Origin: Bacteroides fragilis | Lineage (GTDB): Bacteria > Bacteroidota > Bacteroidia > Bacteroidales > Bacteroidaceae | Length of the DNA: 64,000 nt | NCBI RefSeq assembly: GCF_002849695.1 | Contig: NZ_CP018937.1 | Location: 4,216,001 to 4,280,000, forward strand | Direction of reading: 5' to 3' | Part shown: positions 62,634 to 64,000 of the stretch, piece by piece | How the letters are laid out: the number at the start of each line of letters is the position of its first letter | Numbering within the stretch: the stretch's first letter is position 1 | Notes under the pieces: model-generated | Told to the model about the DNA's origin: nothing | The model's database searches: none | The model's input: only the letters and a program-made list of their open reading frames with translations | Translations under genes and position numbers: made by a program

Positions 62634-63164
62634 ATGAGAAGGATGGAACACCCACTTAACCAATTCAAATACTGTCCGAAATGTGGTTCAGCCCATTTTG
62701 AGATTCACAACGAGAAGTCCAAACAATGTACCGATTGCGGGTTCGTTTATTATTTCAACCCGTCATCGGCTACAGTGGCACTGATTCTGAATGAGCAAGA
62801 CGAACTGTTGGTATGTCGTCGTGCCAAAGAACCGGCTAAAGACACGCTGGACCTTCCGGGCGGTTTCATCGACATGAACGAAACGGGTGAAGAAGGAGTG
62901 GCTCGGGAAGTAGAAGAGGAAACCGGACTGAAAGTGAAAAAGGCAACCTACCTGTTTTCACTTCCGAACATTTATATCTATTCCGGGTTTCCTGTACATA
63001 CGCTCGACATGTTTTTCCTTTGCCAAGTGGAAAACACAAGTCACTTTGAGGCAATGGATGATGTAGCAGACTCGTTTTTCGTCCCATTGAACCAAATTAA
63101 TCCCGAAGAGTTCGGACTCGGCTCTATCAAAAAAGGGTTAAAAAGATTCCTGAAAGAGAGGTAA
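62634..63164 (+). CDS. NUDIX hydrolase with zinc ribbon
   Basis: 176-aa pyrophosphohydrolase acting on a nucleoside diphosphate linked to another group. The N-terminal ribbon has two Cys pairs (YCPKCG and QCTDCG), as in NudC-like NADH pyrophosphatases. The NUDIX box is complete: GGFIDMNETGEEGVAREVEE followed by ETGL, with the metal-binding REVEEE. Substrate unknown; the zinc ribbon and length resemble ADP-ribose or NADH-type enzymes but the NADH motif SQPWPFPxS is absent. Start at 62634 or Met at 62643 (see the -7 box). Confidence 0.92.
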   Translation: MRRMEHPLNQFKYCPKCGSAHFEIHNEKSKQCTDCGFVYYFNPSSATVALILNEQDELLVCRRAKEPAKDTLDLPGGFIDMNETGEEGVAREVEEETGLKVKKATYLFSLPNIYIYSGFPVHTLDMFFLCQVENTSHFEAMDDVADSFFVPLNQINPEEFGLGSIKKGLKRFLKER

Positions 63165-63180
63165 AATACATAAAAACAAG

Positions 63181-63188
63181 TACTTTTG
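63181..63188 (+). promoter_or_regulatory. -7 box for the TPR gene
   Basis: TACTTTTG (TAnnTTTG) 16 bases after the NUDIX stop and 15 bases before the ATG of the TPR gene; no -33 box seen. Confidence 0.4.
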
Positions 63189-63203
63189 TCAAAACTCTGA
63201 ATT

Positions 63204-64000
63204 ATGAAAAAAAAGATATCACGATTGATATGTGCCGTGGCATGTTGTGTGCCTGTCGCTCTGCAGGCACAAACCAGCGAGAAAATAACGTCTCCCGTAA
63301 ATCTGTATAAAGAAGGGAAAGAGCTGTTTCTGCAAAAGAACTATGCAGCCGCTATGCCTCCCCTACGCACATTCGTCCGCCAGAAAGCGGATGTGAACCT
63401 GAAAGAAGAGGCTGAATACATGTTGGTATGCTCGGCATATGAATTGAAAGATCGCAATGCCATCGCACAACTGCGCAGCTATCTGGATACCTATCCGGAC
63501 ACTCCTCACGCCAACCGGATTTATGCACTGATAGCTTCCGCTTATTTTTACCAGGGGAACTATGACGAAGCACTTGCCCTGTTCAACTCTTCACGTCTCG
63601 ACCTGCTGAGCAATGAAGAACGGGACGACATGACCTACCAGTTGGCTACCTGCTACCTGAAAGTAGGCAATGTCAAAGAAGCGGCCATCTGGTTCGAAAC
63701 CCTGAAAGCAAGCAGTCCCAAGTATGCGAATGACTGCTCATACTATATCTCATACATCCGATACACGCAGAAACGGTACGATGAAGCACTGAAAGGCTTT
63801 CTCCCATTACAGGATGACGCTAAATACAAAGCCCTGGTACCCTATTACATTGCTGAAATCTATGCCATCAAGAAGAACTATGACAAGGCTCAGATCGTGG
63901 CCCAGAATTACCTGTCTGCCTATCCGCAAAACGAACACGCCGGTGAAATGTACCGGATTCTGGGAGATGCATATTATCATTTCGGAGATTATCACAAGGC
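63204..64000 (+). CDS. Secreted tetratricopeptide repeat protein, 3' end outside window
   Basis: The first 265 residues of a longer protein; the frame is open at the window end. Signal peptide ending LQAQ, then helical TPR pairs with the usual A-x-x-x-Y/F-x-x-G pattern: YLVCSAYELKDRNAIAQL-type helices, IASAYFYQGNYDEALALFN, LATCYLKVGNVKEAAIWFE and ILGDAYYHFGDYHKA at the edge. Spacing is close to 34 residues. It would bind partner proteins in the periplasm, as do YbgF/BamD-like and similar large TPR proteins of Bacteroides; the specific partner is unknown. Confidence 0.9.
   Translation, partial: MKKKISRLICAVACCVPVALQAQTSEKITSPVNLYKEGKELFLQKNYAAAMPPLRTFVRQKADVNLKEEAEYMLVCSAYELKDRNAIAQLRSYLDTYPDTPHANRIYALIASAYFYQGNYDEALALFNSSRLDLLSNEERDDMTYQLATCYLKVGNVKEAAIWFETLKASSPKYANDCSYYISYIRYTQKRYDEALKGFLPLQDDAKYKALVPYYIAEIYAIKKNYDKAQIVAQNYLSAYPQNEHAGEMYRILGDAYYHFGDYHK

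Noticed and set aside
1..64000. rRNA or tRNA genes and insertion sequences
   Set aside because: No CCA-ended cloverleaf-like segment, conserved rRNA text, or intact transposase was recognised by reading; a tRNA scan would settle it.

Overview
The window looks like chromosomal DNA of a gut Bacteroidales, most likely Bacteroides. Pointers are two hybrid two-component system (HTCS) regulators, a SusC/SusD pair, a type V (Mfa1/FimA-like) pilus operon, eight 6-bladed beta-propeller genes or remnants, Bacteroidales-type -7 boxes (TAnnTTTG), and weak Shine-Dalgarno sequences. No rRNA, tRNA, CRISPR array or intact transposase was recognised. The first gene (HTCS) and the last (TPR protein) run off the window.

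Layout. 1-10920 (+): the end of an HTCS regulator, then a tight five-gene operon of glycyl-radical-enzyme activase, glycyl radical enzyme (GRE), MFS sugar porter, secreted aldose mutarotase and GH127 beta-L-arabinofuranosidase. This suggests uptake and anaerobic use of an arabinose-type sugar. 11024-15287: an ABM-domain protein, ComF-like protein, inositol-phosphatase-like enzyme, a small secreted protein and a GH27 alpha-galactosidase. 15314-28178 (all -): a peptide natural-product locus. It has a double-glycine precursor peptide, a radical SAM/SPASM maturase, a second radical-SAM-like SPASM protein, two glycosyltransferases, two LanC-like proteins, LicD, a nucleotidyltransferase-aminotransferase fusion and three beta-propeller proteins. 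28983-38445 (-): a complete type V pilus operon (two outer-membrane proteins, major pilin, anchor, minor and tip subunits). 39132-41472 (-): HU, MscL and an OmpA-family protein, with a decayed aquaporin between the last two. 42578-55158: a small polysaccharide utilisation locus (AraC regulator, SusD, SusC, GH16, HTCS) containing remnants of a GH35 beta-galactosidase and a catalase. 55471-62307 (-): further beta-propeller lipoproteins, one decayed, around a stand-alone LytTR regulator. 62634-64000 (+): a NUDIX hydrolase and the start of a TPR protein.

The strongest candidate for a little-described system is the peptide locus. Its precursor is separated from the modification genes by a strong hairpin with a U-tract, and genes for making and transferring a phospho-amine group lie directly downstream. 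Second is the GRE inside an arabinose-type operon: its active site (Cys354-Trp-Glu356) excludes pyruvate formate-lyase but no known substrate fits. Intergenic regions hold many gene remnants, several identified here by reading broken frames. All family assignments come from motif recognition by eye; no database search was run.
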